Below, in pieces: positions 1-6,818 of a DNA stretch of 13,149 nucleotides. Origin of the DNA: Bacteroidales bacterium (GTDB taxonomy: Bacteria > Bacteroidota > Bacteroidia > Bacteroidales > Bacteroidaceae). The position numbers were made by a program, and so were the translations under genes. A model generated the notes under the pieces. It was not told the origin of the DNA, did no database searches, and saw nothing but the letters and a program-made list of their open reading frames with translations. The DNA lies in NCBI GenBank assembly GCA_004558865.1, contig SFCY01000061.1, positions 1 to 13,149 of the forward strand, given 5' to 3'. Positions within the stretch are counted from its first letter, which is position 1, and every line of letters begins with the position of its first letter.

Positions 1-12
1 TATCCTAACTGA
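1..12 (+). CDS. secE: Possible 3' end of secE (last three codons and stop), cut by the window start
   Basis: In frame 1 the first bases read Tyr-Pro-Asn followed by a TGA stop at 10-12, ten bases before the nusG start. In Bacteroidales and most other bacteria the gene just upstream of nusG is secE, which encodes the small single-pass membrane subunit of the SecYEG translocase. A short aromatic-proline C-terminus would suit it. Three codons cannot identify a protein, so the call rests on synteny. The adjacent frame also has an early stop (TAA at 5-7), so the frame itself is uncertain. Confidence 0.33.
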   Translation, partial: YPN

Positions 13-22
13 TAAAGTCACA

Positions 23-580
23 ATGGCAAACAAGTCAGATAAGATGAGATGGTACGTCCTTCAAGCTGTAAGTGGCAAAGAGGCCAAGCTGAAGGAATAT
101 ATAGAGGCGCAGAAAGTCCGCAATCCGCTCTTGGAGCAGACTGTGGGCGAGGTGTTTCTCCCGATGGAGCATATCGTGAAGAACACGCCCTCCGGCAAAC
201 GTGCCGACCGCCTGAAGACGGCCATGCCGGGCTATCTTTTCGTCGAGGCCAATCTCTCGCAAGCTGAGGTGGCCTCCTTGTTGCGCTTTATGCCCAACTG
301 TCTCGGTTTCCTCGGTGGCATGGACCATCCTACGGCCGTGCCCCAGAAGGAGGTTGACCGAATGAAGGGGGCAGCAGAGGCAAGTGAGTTGAACAGCACG
401 GTTGAGATTCCCTTTGAGGTTGACGAGGTGGTGAAGGTCATCGACGGCCCGTTCAATGGGTTCTCGGGAGTCATCGAGAAGGTGGACCGCGAGAAGCGCA
501 AGCTCACGCTCGGTGTGAACATCTTCGACCGCCGCACATCGCTGGAGCTGTCTTACGAACAAGTGCAAAGAGAAGTCTAA
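23..580 (+). CDS. nusG: Transcription termination/antitermination factor NusG
   Basis: This 185-aa protein has the usual two-domain NusG layout. The NGN domain spans roughly residues 8-105: it opens with WYVLQAVSGKE, has the conserved PGYLFVE strand at 69-75, and binds the RNA polymerase clamp across the main channel. The KOW domain lies at about 130-182, with the motif GPFNGFSGVIEKVD at 142-155, and in characterised NusG proteins contacts Rho or ribosomal protein S10. NusG suppresses pausing and couples transcription to Rho or to the leading ribosome. Length is normal and there is no inserted domain, so this is the housekeeping paralogue and not a UpxY-type specialised NusG of capsule loci. 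That agrees with its place directly before the L11-L1 genes. The ATG follows ataaagtcaca and has no Shine-Dalgarno. A second Met at residue 8 just precedes the NGN core, but starting there would remove a charged N-terminal extension, so the first ATG is preferred. Confidence 0.97.
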   Translation: MANKSDKMRWYVLQAVSGKEAKLKEYIEAQKVRNPLLEQTVGEVFLPMEHIVKNTPSGKRADRLKTAMPGYLFVEANLSQAEVASLLRFMPNCLGFLGGMDHPTAVPQKEVDRMKGAAEASELNSTVEIPFEVDEVVKVIDGPFNGFSGVIEKVDREKRKLTLGVNIFDRRTSLELSYEQVQREV

Positions 581-607
581 GTCCTTATTGTTACTATAGG
601 CTTGGGC

Positions 608-648
608 TTATTACCGACTGAGGAGGCTTCCACTCCGAAGTCTTATAA
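608..648 (+). promoter_or_regulatory. Hairpin in the rplK leader, candidate L1-binding autoregulatory site
   Basis: The 95-nt gap between nusG and rplK holds a fully symmetric hairpin. GACT (616-619) pairs with AGTC (639-642), followed by a 2x2 internal loop of GA (620-621) facing GA (637-638). Then GGAG (622-625) pairs with CTCC (633-636) around a 7-nt loop. A weaker outer stem, TTAT (608-611) with ATAA (645-648), may add a second, asymmetric internal loop. Known L1-binding RNAs on 23S rRNA and on L1 operon mRNAs are two helices joined by an internal loop, with a GA-GG strand facing CC-GA. That core is present here. Known sites have a longer 3' loop strand than the two bases seen here, so the match is partial. 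The position before rplK is where the E. coli L1 operator lies. Assignment to L1 is inference. Confidence 0.48.
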
Positions 649-675
649 ATTTCATCAATAAATTCAAGAACAAAA

Positions 676-1119
676 ATGGCTAAAGAAGTAGCTGGATTAA
701 TCAAATTGCAGATTAAAGGCGGAGCTGCGAATCCTTCCCCTCCAGTGGGTCCCGCATTGGGTTCCAAGGGAATCAACATCATGGGATTCTGCAAGGAGTT
801 CAATGCCCGTACCCAGGATAAGGCCGGAAAGATTCTTCCTGTCGTTATCACTTACTATACTGACAAGTCATTCAGCTTCGTCATCAAGACACCTCCTGCA
901 GCCGTACAGCTGAAAGAGGCCGCCAAGGTGAAGAGCGGTTCTGGCCAGCCCAACCGTCAGAAAGTGGCAAGCGTCACCTGGGACCAGGTGAAGGCAATCG
1001 CTGAGGACAAGATGGCTGATTTGAACTGCTTCACAGTGGAGAGCGCCATGAAGCTCATCGCTGGAACGGCTCGCAGTATGGGTATCACCGTTAAAGGGGA
1101 CTTCCCTGGTAACAAATAA
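676..1119 (+). CDS. rplK: Large-subunit ribosomal protein uL11 (L11)
   Basis: L11 binds the GTPase-associated centre of 23S rRNA at the base of the L7/L12 stalk. There it helps elongation-factor function and senses uncharged tRNA together with RelA-type enzymes. At 147 aa it is slightly longer than the E. coli protein. The proline-rich NPSPPVGPALG loop at 19-29 is in the N-terminal domain, the surface used by thiostrepton-type antibiotics. The C-terminal rRNA-binding domain runs from about residue 76 and includes the signature GTARSMGIT at 130-138. The ATG follows ttcaagaacaaaa, an A-rich region without a Shine-Dalgarno. The AGGAGG at 621-626 is about 50 nt away and buried in the leader hairpin, so it does not set the start. 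The next gene, rplA, begins 17 nt after the stop. Confidence 0.98.
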   Translation: MAKEVAGLIKLQIKGGAANPSPPVGPALGSKGINIMGFCKEFNARTQDKAGKILPVVITYYTDKSFSFVIKTPPAAVQLKEAAKVKSGSGQPNRQKVASVTWDQVKAIAEDKMADLNCFTVESAMKLIAGTARSMGITVKGDFPGNK

Positions 1120-1136
1120 ATAACTTCAATTAAGAA

Positions 1137-1835
1137 ATGACAAAACTGACAAAAAATCAAAAATCAGTAGCTGAGAAGGTTGAAGCAGGGAAGGCATACA
1201 CTTTGAAGGAGGCCGCTTCGTTGGTGAAGGAAATCACCACGACGAAGTTTGACGCGTCTCTCGACATTGATGTGCGTCTGGGCGTGGATCCCCGCAAGGC
1301 CAACCAGATGGTGCGTGGCGTCGTGTCACTGCCCAATGGTACTGGCAAGGTGACCCGCGTGCTCTGCCTCTGCACTCCCGACCAGGAGGAGGCAGCCAAG
1401 GCTGCCGGCGCTGATTATGTTGGTCTTGACGAGTACATCGACAAGATCAAGGGCGGCTGGACCGATGTGGATGTCATTATCACAATGCCTTCCTGCATGG
1501 GCAAGGTTGGTCCCTTGGGTCGTGTTCTCGGTCCCCGTGGCTTGATGCCTAACCCCAAGTCGGGAACCGTGACAATGGATGTAGCCAAGGCTGTCAAGGA
1601 AGTGAAGCAGGGTAAGATTGACTTCAAGGTGGACAAGGCTGGAATCATCCACACCTCCATCGGCAAGATTTCCATGACCCCCGAGCAGATCTACGGCAAC
1701 GCCCGCGAGTTCCTCGCCACCGTTGTCAAGCTCAAGCCTGCTGCAGCTAAGGGTACATATCTTAAGAGTATCTTCCTTTCAAGTACCATGAGCCAGGGTA
1801 TTAAGATTGATCCCAAATCAGTTGACACCCTCTAA
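1137..1835 (+). CDS. rplA: Large-subunit ribosomal protein uL1 (L1)
   Basis: L1 forms the mobile stalk next to the E site and helps release deacylated tRNA. In several bacteria and archaea it also represses its own operon by binding leader mRNA. The 232-aa product is of normal family length. The N-terminal and C-terminal halves form the RNA-binding domain, with conserved LDIDVRLGVDPRKANQMVRG at 42-61. The central domain carries the family signature GKVGPLGRVLGPRGLMPNP at 122-140. The typical tail KGTYLKSIFLSSTM (205-218) is present. Its ATG is preceded by taacttcaattaagaa, A/T-rich with no Shine-Dalgarno. It is tightly linked to rplK upstream (17 nt) and rplJ downstream (13 nt). If the hairpin before rplK is an L1 operator, this protein would be the repressor acting on it; that link is inferred. 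Confidence 0.98.
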   Translation: MTKLTKNQKSVAEKVEAGKAYTLKEAASLVKEITTTKFDASLDIDVRLGVDPRKANQMVRGVVSLPNGTGKVTRVLCLCTPDQEEAAKAAGADYVGLDEYIDKIKGGWTDVDVIITMPSCMGKVGPLGRVLGPRGLMPNPKSGTVTMDVAKAVKEVKQGKIDFKVDKAGIIHTSIGKISMTPEQIYGNAREFLATVVKLKPAAAKGTYLKSIFLSSTMSQGIKIDPKSVDTL

Positions 1836-1848
1836 AAACTAAAACAAC

Positions 1849-2367
1849 ATGAAGAAAGAAGTAAAAGATACTATCATCTCCGAACTGGGAGCCAAGCTCA
1901 AGGAATATCCCCACTTCTACCTTGTCGACGTGACGGGCATGAACGCTGAGGCCACAAGCAAACTGCGCCGCAACTGCTTCAAGAGCGACATCAAGATGGT
2001 CGTTGTGAAGAACAAGTTGCTGCACAAGGCTTTCGAGGCAAGCGACGTGGACTATGAGCCCCTGTATCCCACATTGAAGGGCAACACCGCCGTGATGTTC
2101 ACGCAGGTGGCCAATACGCCCGCTAAACTTCTCAAGGAGTATACCAAGGAGGGCATTCCCGCCCTCAAGGGCGCTTACGCCGAGGAAGGCATCTACGTGG
2201 GTGCCGACCAGCTGGATACTCTGGCAGCTATCAAGAGCAAGAACGAGGTTATCGCAGACATTGTCAGCTTGCTGCAATCGCCCGCAAAGAACGTTGTTTC
2301 TGCTCTGCAGTCAGGCGCAAACACCATCCATGGTGTGCTCAAGACTTTAGGCGAGCGTCCTGAATAA
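1849..2367 (+). CDS. rplJ: Large-subunit ribosomal protein uL10 (L10)
   Basis: L10 anchors L7/L12 dimers to the ribosome: its N-terminal globular domain binds 23S rRNA beside L11, and its long C-terminal helix carries the dimers. The 172-aa product shows the conserved MVVVKNKLL segment at 50-58 and an amphipathic C-terminal region at about 133-168 that would be the L7/L12-binding helix. The gap to rplA is only 13 nt (aaactaaaacaac). It cannot hold the structured L10 leader known from other bacteria, in which the L10-(L7/L12) complex binds rplJ mRNA to repress it. Control of this gene is therefore either upstream, through the rplK leader, or works differently. The stop is 74 nt before rplL. 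Confidence 0.97.
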   Translation: MKKEVKDTIISELGAKLKEYPHFYLVDVTGMNAEATSKLRRNCFKSDIKMVVVKNKLLHKAFEASDVDYEPLYPTLKGNTAVMFTQVANTPAKLLKEYTKEGIPALKGAYAEEGIYVGADQLDTLAAIKSKNEVIADIVSLLQSPAKNVVSALQSGANTIHGVLKTLGERPE

Positions 2368-2403
2368 CTACGGTGTGGTTTGTCCGCATCCATGAGGTCA
2401 AGA

Positions 2404-2441
2404 ACAAATTATAAACGAACAAAATAAATATTTAGAATAAA
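2404..2441 (+). promoter_or_regulatory. A/T-rich translation initiation region of rplL
   Basis: The last 38 bases before the rplL ATG are almost all A and T, with only four G or C bases, and contain no Shine-Dalgarno sequence. Highly expressed Bacteroidota genes typically use unstructured A-rich leaders instead of Shine-Dalgarno pairing. L7/L12 is needed in several copies per ribosome, so a strong site here makes sense. Upstream at 2368-2403 I see no convincing hairpin and no TAnnTTTG promoter. Confidence 0.35.
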
Positions 2442-2819
2442 ATGGCAGACGTAAAAGCTATTGCAGAAGAGTTGGTAAATCTCACTGTGAAAGAAGTTAA
2501 TGAGTTGGCAACAGTCCTGAAGGACGAGTATGGTATTGAGCCCGCCGCTGCAGCTGTTGCTGTGGCTGCTGGTCCTGCAGCTGGTGGTGCTGCCGCCGCT
2601 GAGGAGAAGACCGAGTTCGACGTGGTTTTGGCTGAGGTTGGCCCCAACAAGCTGAAGGTGGTCAAGGCCGTCAAGGAGGCTTGTGGTCTGGGTCTGAAGG
2701 ATGCCAAGGACCTCGTAGACGGTGCTCCTTCCACACTGAAGGAGGGCATGGCCAAGGCTGAGGCTGAGAACCTGAAGAAGGCTATCGAGGCTGAGGGCGC
2801 TAAGGTTGAGCTCAAGTAA
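2442..2819 (+). CDS. rplL: Large-subunit ribosomal protein bL12 (L7/L12)
   Basis: L7/L12 is the multicopy stalk protein that recruits and stimulates translational GTPases. The 125-aa sequence has all three expected parts. An N-terminal dimerisation and L10-binding domain covers about residues 1-31. A flexible Ala/Gly/Pro-rich hinge covers about 32-54 and is notably alanine-heavy, with AAAAVAVAAGPAAGGAAAA. A C-terminal factor-binding domain covers about 57-125, with KVVKAVKEACGLGLKDAKDL at 72-91. It is the last ribosomal gene of the cluster. It is followed by a terminator-like hairpin, not directly by rpoB, which fits a higher output of L7/L12 than of RNA polymerase subunits. Confidence 0.98.
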   Translation: MADVKAIAEELVNLTVKEVNELATVLKDEYGIEPAAAAVAVAAGPAAGGAAAAEEKTEFDVVLAEVGPNKLKVVKAVKEACGLGLKDAKDLVDGAPSTLKEGMAKAEAENLKKAIEAEGAKVELK

Positions 2820-2847
2820 TCCGACTTTTTAGAATTCTTTAAATATA

Positions 2848-2884
2848 GGTTAGGATCTTCCAAGTAGGTTGGTCCTAACCTTTT
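2848..2884 (+). terminator. Terminator-like hairpin between rplL and rpoB, probable attenuator
   Basis: GGTTAGGA (2848-2855) is the perfect reverse complement of TCCTAACC (2873-2880), with a 17-nt loop. The right arm runs directly into TTTT (2881-2884). The structure sits 28 nt after the rplL stop and about 100 nt before rpoB. In E. coli a partial terminator at the same place lets only a fraction of polymerases continue into rpoB and rpoC. The stem has only four G-C pairs and a short U tract, so partial termination is more likely than complete termination. The role here is inferred from structure and position. Confidence 0.6.
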
Positions 2885-2958
2885 CGTGTCTTTCACGGCA
2901 CCCCATCCTCTCCAAGCCTCTTACAGGCTGTGCGCCGCAAGGCTGATTCCTCCCTTGC
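2885..2958 (+). promoter_or_regulatory. Series of small hairpins in the rpoB leader
   Basis: Three further short stems follow the attenuator: CGTG (2885-2888) with CACG (2894-2897), AGCCT (2915-2919) with AGGCT (2925-2929), and GCAAGG (2937-2942) with CCTTGC (2953-2958). AGCC at 2915-2918 could instead pair with GGCT at 2941-2944, which would break the last two stems, so alternative folds are possible. The last stem ends 22 nt before the rpoB ATG, leaving an open A/T-rich stretch for initiation. Stems of 4-6 bp can occur by chance, so a function is only suggested. I see no TAnnTTTG promoter here. Confidence 0.3.
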
Positions 2959-2980
2959 AATTATTTAACAATTCAATTTT

Positions 2981-5900
2981 ATGGCTACAAAGATAAACGA
3001 CCGCATAAATTTCGCCAGCGTCCACAATCCGGTTCCTTATCCTGATTTCCTGGATGTGCAGTTGAAGTCGTTCCGCGACTTCCTACAGTTGGACACACCT
3101 CCTGAGGAACGCAAGAATGACGGTTTGTATAAGGTGTTCTCCGAGAACTTCCCCATCACCGATACCCGCAACAATTTCGTTCTTGAGTTCCTGGACTACT
3201 TCATTGATCCCCCGCGCTACACCATTGACGAGTGCCTGGAGCGTGGGCTGACCTATTGTGTTCCTTTGAGGGCCAAGATGAGACTGTCGTGCACAGACGA
3301 GGACCACGAGGATTTCGCCACCCAAACGCAGGATGTCTTCTTGGGCACCATTCCCTATATGACCGACAACGGCACGTTTGTCATCAATGGCGCTGAGCGT
3401 GTCGTCGTTTCCCAGCTGCACCGTTCCCCCGGCGTGTTCTTTGGCCAGGGCGTTCACGCCAACGGAACTGTTCTCTACAGTGCCCGCATCATCCCCTTCA
3501 AGGGTTCGTGGATTGAGTTCGCCACCGACATCAACAACGTGATGTATGCCTACATCGACCGTAAGAAGAAGTTGCCCGTGACGACCATGCTCCGCGCCAT
3601 AGGCTTCGAGGGCGACAAGGACATCCTGCAGATTTTCGACCTCGCAGAGGAAGTGAAGGTGAACAAGAAGAACCTGAAGGAATGCATTGGCCGAACGCTC
3701 GCTGCCCGTGTGCTGAAGAGCTGGAATCAGGATTTCGCTGATGAGGATACGGGTGAGGTGGTGACGCTGGAGCGCCATGAGGTTGTGCTTGAGCGCGAAA
3801 CCCAAATCACCGAGGACAACATCAACGACATCCTTGACAGCGGCAACAGCACCATCCTGCTCCATAAGGACGCGGAGGCTGCCAACAAGTATGCCATCAT
3901 CTTCAACACCCTCGCCAAGGACCCCAGCAACTCTGAGAAGGAGGCCGTGGCCTACATCTATCGTCAGCTGCGCAACGCTGACGCACCTGATGACGCCAGT
4001 GCGCGCGAGGTGTTCCAAAACCTCTTCTTCTCCGACAAGCGCTACGACCTTGGGGAAGTGGGCCGCTACCGTATCAACAAGAAGCTCGGTCTCGACACCG
4101 ACACGGATGTCCGCGTGCTCACCAAAGAAGACATTATCGCCATTATCAAATATCTTATCCAGCTGGTCAACAGCAATGCTCCGGTCGATGACATCGACCA
4201 CCTGTCGAACCGTCGTGTGCGCACCGTCGGCGAGCAGCTGTCCAACCAGTTTGCCATAGGCCTGGCCCGTATGAGCCGCACCATCCGCGAGCGTATGAAC
4301 GTGCGCGACAATGAGGTGTTCACTCCGGCCGACCTGATCAATGCCAAGACTATCTCAAGCGTCATCAACTCGTTCTTCGGCACCAACCCGCTGTCGCAGT
4401 TCATGGACCAGACCAACCCTCTTGCAGAAGTGACCCACAAGCGTCGCCTCTCAGCCCTTGGCCCTGGCGGTCTGTCGCGTGAGCGTGCTGGATTCGAGGT
4501 GCGTGACGTACACTATACCCACTATGGCCGCCTGTGCCCCATCGAGAGTCCCGAAGGCCCCAACATCGGTCTGATTTCCTCTCTTTGTGTGTATGCCAAG
4601 ATCAACGACTTGGGCTTCATCGTCACTCCTTACCGTAAGGTGACGGACTCCGTCGTAGACATGGACAACGACGACATCATCTATCTCACCGCAGAGGAAG
4701 AGGAGGACAAGATCATCGCACAGGGCAATGCGCCCCTCACCCCTGACGGCCATTTCATCCGCAAGGTTGTGAAGTGCCGCCAGGATGCGGATTATCCTGT
4801 TGTCGCCCCCGAGCAGGTGGACCTCATGGATGTGAGTCCGCAGCAGATTGCCTCTGTCTCGGCCGGACTGATTCCCTTCTTGGAGCATGACGACGGCCAT
4901 CGCGCTCTGATGGGCTGCAACATGATGCGTCAGGCAGTGCCTTTGCTGCATAATGATGCTCCTATCGTGGGAACCGGACTGGAGCGTCAGGTGTGTGAGG
5001 ACAGCCGCACGATGATCACCGCCGAGGCCGACGGTGTGATTGAATATGTCGACGCCACCACCATCCGCATCCTCTACGACCGCACTGAGGATGATGAGTT
5101 TGTGAGCTTTGAGCCGGCCCTCAAGGAGTACCGCATTCCCAAGTTCCGCCGTACGAACCAGAATATGACCATCGACCTGCGCCCCATCTGCGACAAGGGA
5201 CAGCGCGTGAAGAAGGGCGACATCCTCACAGAGGGCTACGCCACAGAGAACGGCGAGCTCGCCCTTGGGCGCAACCTGCTCGTGGCCTACATACCTTGGA
5301 AGGGCTACAACTATGAGGATGCTGTGGTGATTTCGGAGCGCATGGTGCGCGACGACATTCTCACTTCTGTCCACGTAGACGAGTATTCGCTCGATGTGCG
5401 CGAAACCAAGTTGGGCATGGAAGAGTTCACCTCCGACATTCCCAACGTGAGCGAGGAAGCCACCAAGGACCTCGACGACAATGGCATCATCCGTGTCGGT
5501 GCGCGTGTGGAGCCGGGCGACATCCTCATCGGCAAGATCTCTCCCAAGGGCGAGAGCGAGCCCACACCCGAGGAGAAGCTGCTCCGCGCCATCTTCGGCG
5601 ACAAGGCCGGCGACGTGAAGGATTCCTCTTTGAAAGCCAATCCCTCACTCAGCGGTGTCATCATCGACAAGAAGCTCTTCTCCCGCGCCATCAAGACACG
5701 TGAGTCGAAGAAACAAGACAAGGTGCTGATCGCTAAGATTTCAGAGGAGTATGAGGCAAAGGTCAACGACCTGAAGGACATCCTTGTCGAGAAGCTCATG
5801 GAACTTACGGAAGGCAAGACCTGCCAGGGTGTGAGGGACTATACCGACGCCGAAATCATCACCAAGGGCAGCCAATTCACCGAGGCCGCCCTGCGCAATC

Positions 5901-6790
5901 TGGAATACGACGGCATACAGAGCAACAACTGGACAGGCGAGGAGCATACCGACCACCTCATCCAGCGGCTCATTATGAACTTCATCCAGAAGTACAAGCA
6001 GATGGACGCTGAGCAGACGCGTCGCAAGTTTGCCATCACGATCGGCGACGACCTGCCCTCTGGCATCATGCAGATGGCCAAGGTCTACGTGGCCAAGAAG
6101 CGTAAGATCCAGGTGGGTGACAAACTGGCCGGCCGCCATGGCAACAAGGGCATCGTCTCCAAGGTCGTGCGCATGGAAGACATGCCTTTCTTGGCCGACG
6201 GCCGTCCCGTAGACTTGGTTCTGAACCCGATGGGCGTGCCCTCGCGCATGAACCTCGGTCAGATTTTCGAGGCCATTCTTGGTGCCGCCGGCAAGCGCTT
6301 GGGTGTGAAGTTTGCCACGCCCATCTTCGATGGTGCCAAACTTGACGACCTGCAGAAGTGGACCGACAAGGCAGGGCTTCCGCCCCTCTGCTCCACCTAC
6401 ATCTATGACGGCGAGACGGGCGAGCGCTTTGACCAGCCGGCCACTATCGGCATCACCTACTTCCTCAAGCTCGGCCACATGGTGGAGGACAAGATGCATG
6501 CCCGCTCCATCGGCCCGTACAGTCTGATTACGCAGCAGCCCCTTGGCGGTAAGGCGCAGTTTGGCGGGCAGCGCTTCGGAGAAATGGAAGTCTGGGCCCT
6601 TGAGGGCTTCGGCGCGGCCCATGTGCTCCAGGAAGTGCTCACGGTGAAGAGTGACGATGTCAACGGCCGCAGCAAGACTTACGAGGCCATCGTCAAGGGT
6701 GACCCCATGCCCACACCCGGTATTCCAGAGTCGCTCAACGTGCTGCTCCATGAGCTTCGCGGTCTGGGACTGAGCATCAAGTTGGAATAA
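2981..6790 (+). CDS. rpoB: DNA-directed RNA polymerase subunit beta
   Basis: RpoB and RpoC together form the catalytic core of RNA polymerase. The 1269-aa product is a complete Bacteroidales-type beta subunit. The rifampicin-binding region begins at L471 S Q F M D (E. coli 511-516) and continues through H486, R489 and S491 (E. coli H526, R529, S531). All these classical resistance positions carry the sensitive residue, with only S522 to A and N518 to T conservative changes. The flap begins near residue 853 (ISPKGESEPTPEEKLLRA). Active-centre lysines K1048 and K1056 lie in GDKLAGRHGNKG (E. coli K1065 and K1073). QQPLGGKAQFGGQRFGEMEV from 1185 forms part of the C-terminal clamp and switch region. 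The ATG follows aacaattcaatttt, with no Shine-Dalgarno. Expression probably depends on readthrough of the hairpin after rplL. rpoC starts 28 nt downstream. Confidence 0.99.
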   Translation: MATKINDRINFASVHNPVPYPDFLDVQLKSFRDFLQLDTPPEERKNDGLYKVFSENFPITDTRNNFVLEFLDYFIDPPRYTIDECLERGLTYCVPLRAKMRLSCTDEDHEDFATQTQDVFLGTIPYMTDNGTFVINGAERVVVSQLHRSPGVFFGQGVHANGTVLYSARIIPFKGSWIEFATDINNVMYAYIDRKKKLPVTTMLRAIGFEGDKDILQIFDLAEEVKVNKKNLKECIGRTLAARVLKSWNQDFADEDTGEVVTLERHEVVLERETQITEDNINDILDSGNSTILLHKDAEAANKYAIIFNTLAKDPSNSEKEAVAYIYRQLRNADAPDDASAREVFQNLFFSDKRYDLGEVGRYRINKKLGLDTDTDVRVLTKEDIIAIIKYLIQLVNSNAPVDDIDHLSNRRVRTVGEQLSNQFAIGLARMSRTIRERMNVRDNEVFTPADLINAKTISSVINSFFGTNPLSQFMDQTNPLAEVTHKRRLSALGPGGLSRERAGFEVRDVHYTHYGRLCPIESPEGPNIGLISSLCVYAKINDLGFIVTPYRKVTDSVVDMDNDDIIYLTAEEEEDKIIAQGNAPLTPDGHFIRKVVKCRQDADYPVVAPEQVDLMDVSPQQIASVSAGLIPFLEHDDGHRALMGCNMMRQAVPLLHNDAPIVGTGLERQVCEDSRTMITAEADGVIEYVDATTIRILYDRTEDDEFVSFEPALKEYRIPKFRRTNQNMTIDLRPICDKGQRVKKGDILTEGYATENGELALGRNLLVAYIPWKGYNYEDAVVISERMVRDDILTSVHVDEYSLDVRETKLGMEEFTSDIPNVSEEATKDLDDNGIIRVGARVEPGDILIGKISPKGESEPTPEEKLLRAIFGDKAGDVKDSSLKANPSLSGVIIDKKLFSRAIKTRESKKQDKVLIAKISEEYEAKVNDLKDILVEKLMELTEGKTCQGVRDYTDAEIITKGSQFTEAALRNLEYDGIQSNNWTGEEHTDHLIQRLIMNFIQKYKQMDAEQTRRKFAITIGDDLPSGIMQMAKVYVAKKRKIQVGDKLAGRHGNKGIVSKVVRMEDMPFLADGRPVDLVLNPMGVPSRMNLGQIFEAILGAAGKRLGVKFATPIFDGAKLDDLQKWTDKAGLPPLCSTYIYDGETGERFDQPATIGITYFLKLGHMVEDKMHARSIGPYSLITQQPLGGKAQFGGQRFGEMEVWALEGFGAAHVLQEVLTVKSDDVNGRSKTYEAIVKGDPMPTPGIPESLNVLLHELRGLGLSIKLE

Positions 6791-6818
6791 GAGTAAACTC
6801 ACATTAAGATAAGAATTT

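Noticed and set aside
646..653. TAAATTTC before rplK as a second promoter (one mismatch to TAnnTTTG)
   Set aside because: The conserved final G is missing and no TTG lies at the right distance upstream. The site also overlaps the leader hairpin.
2379..2408. TTTGT/ACAAA stem in the rplJ-rplL gap
   Set aside because: It has only five mostly A-U pairs around a 20-nt loop, which is likely in such A/T-rich DNA by chance.
3083..4201. Antisense open frame (372 codons) opposite rpoB, with others at 4451-5374 and 5741-6940
   Set aside because: These lie wholly within rpoB or run into rpoC, have low-complexity Val/Leu/His/Asp-rich translations and match no family I know.
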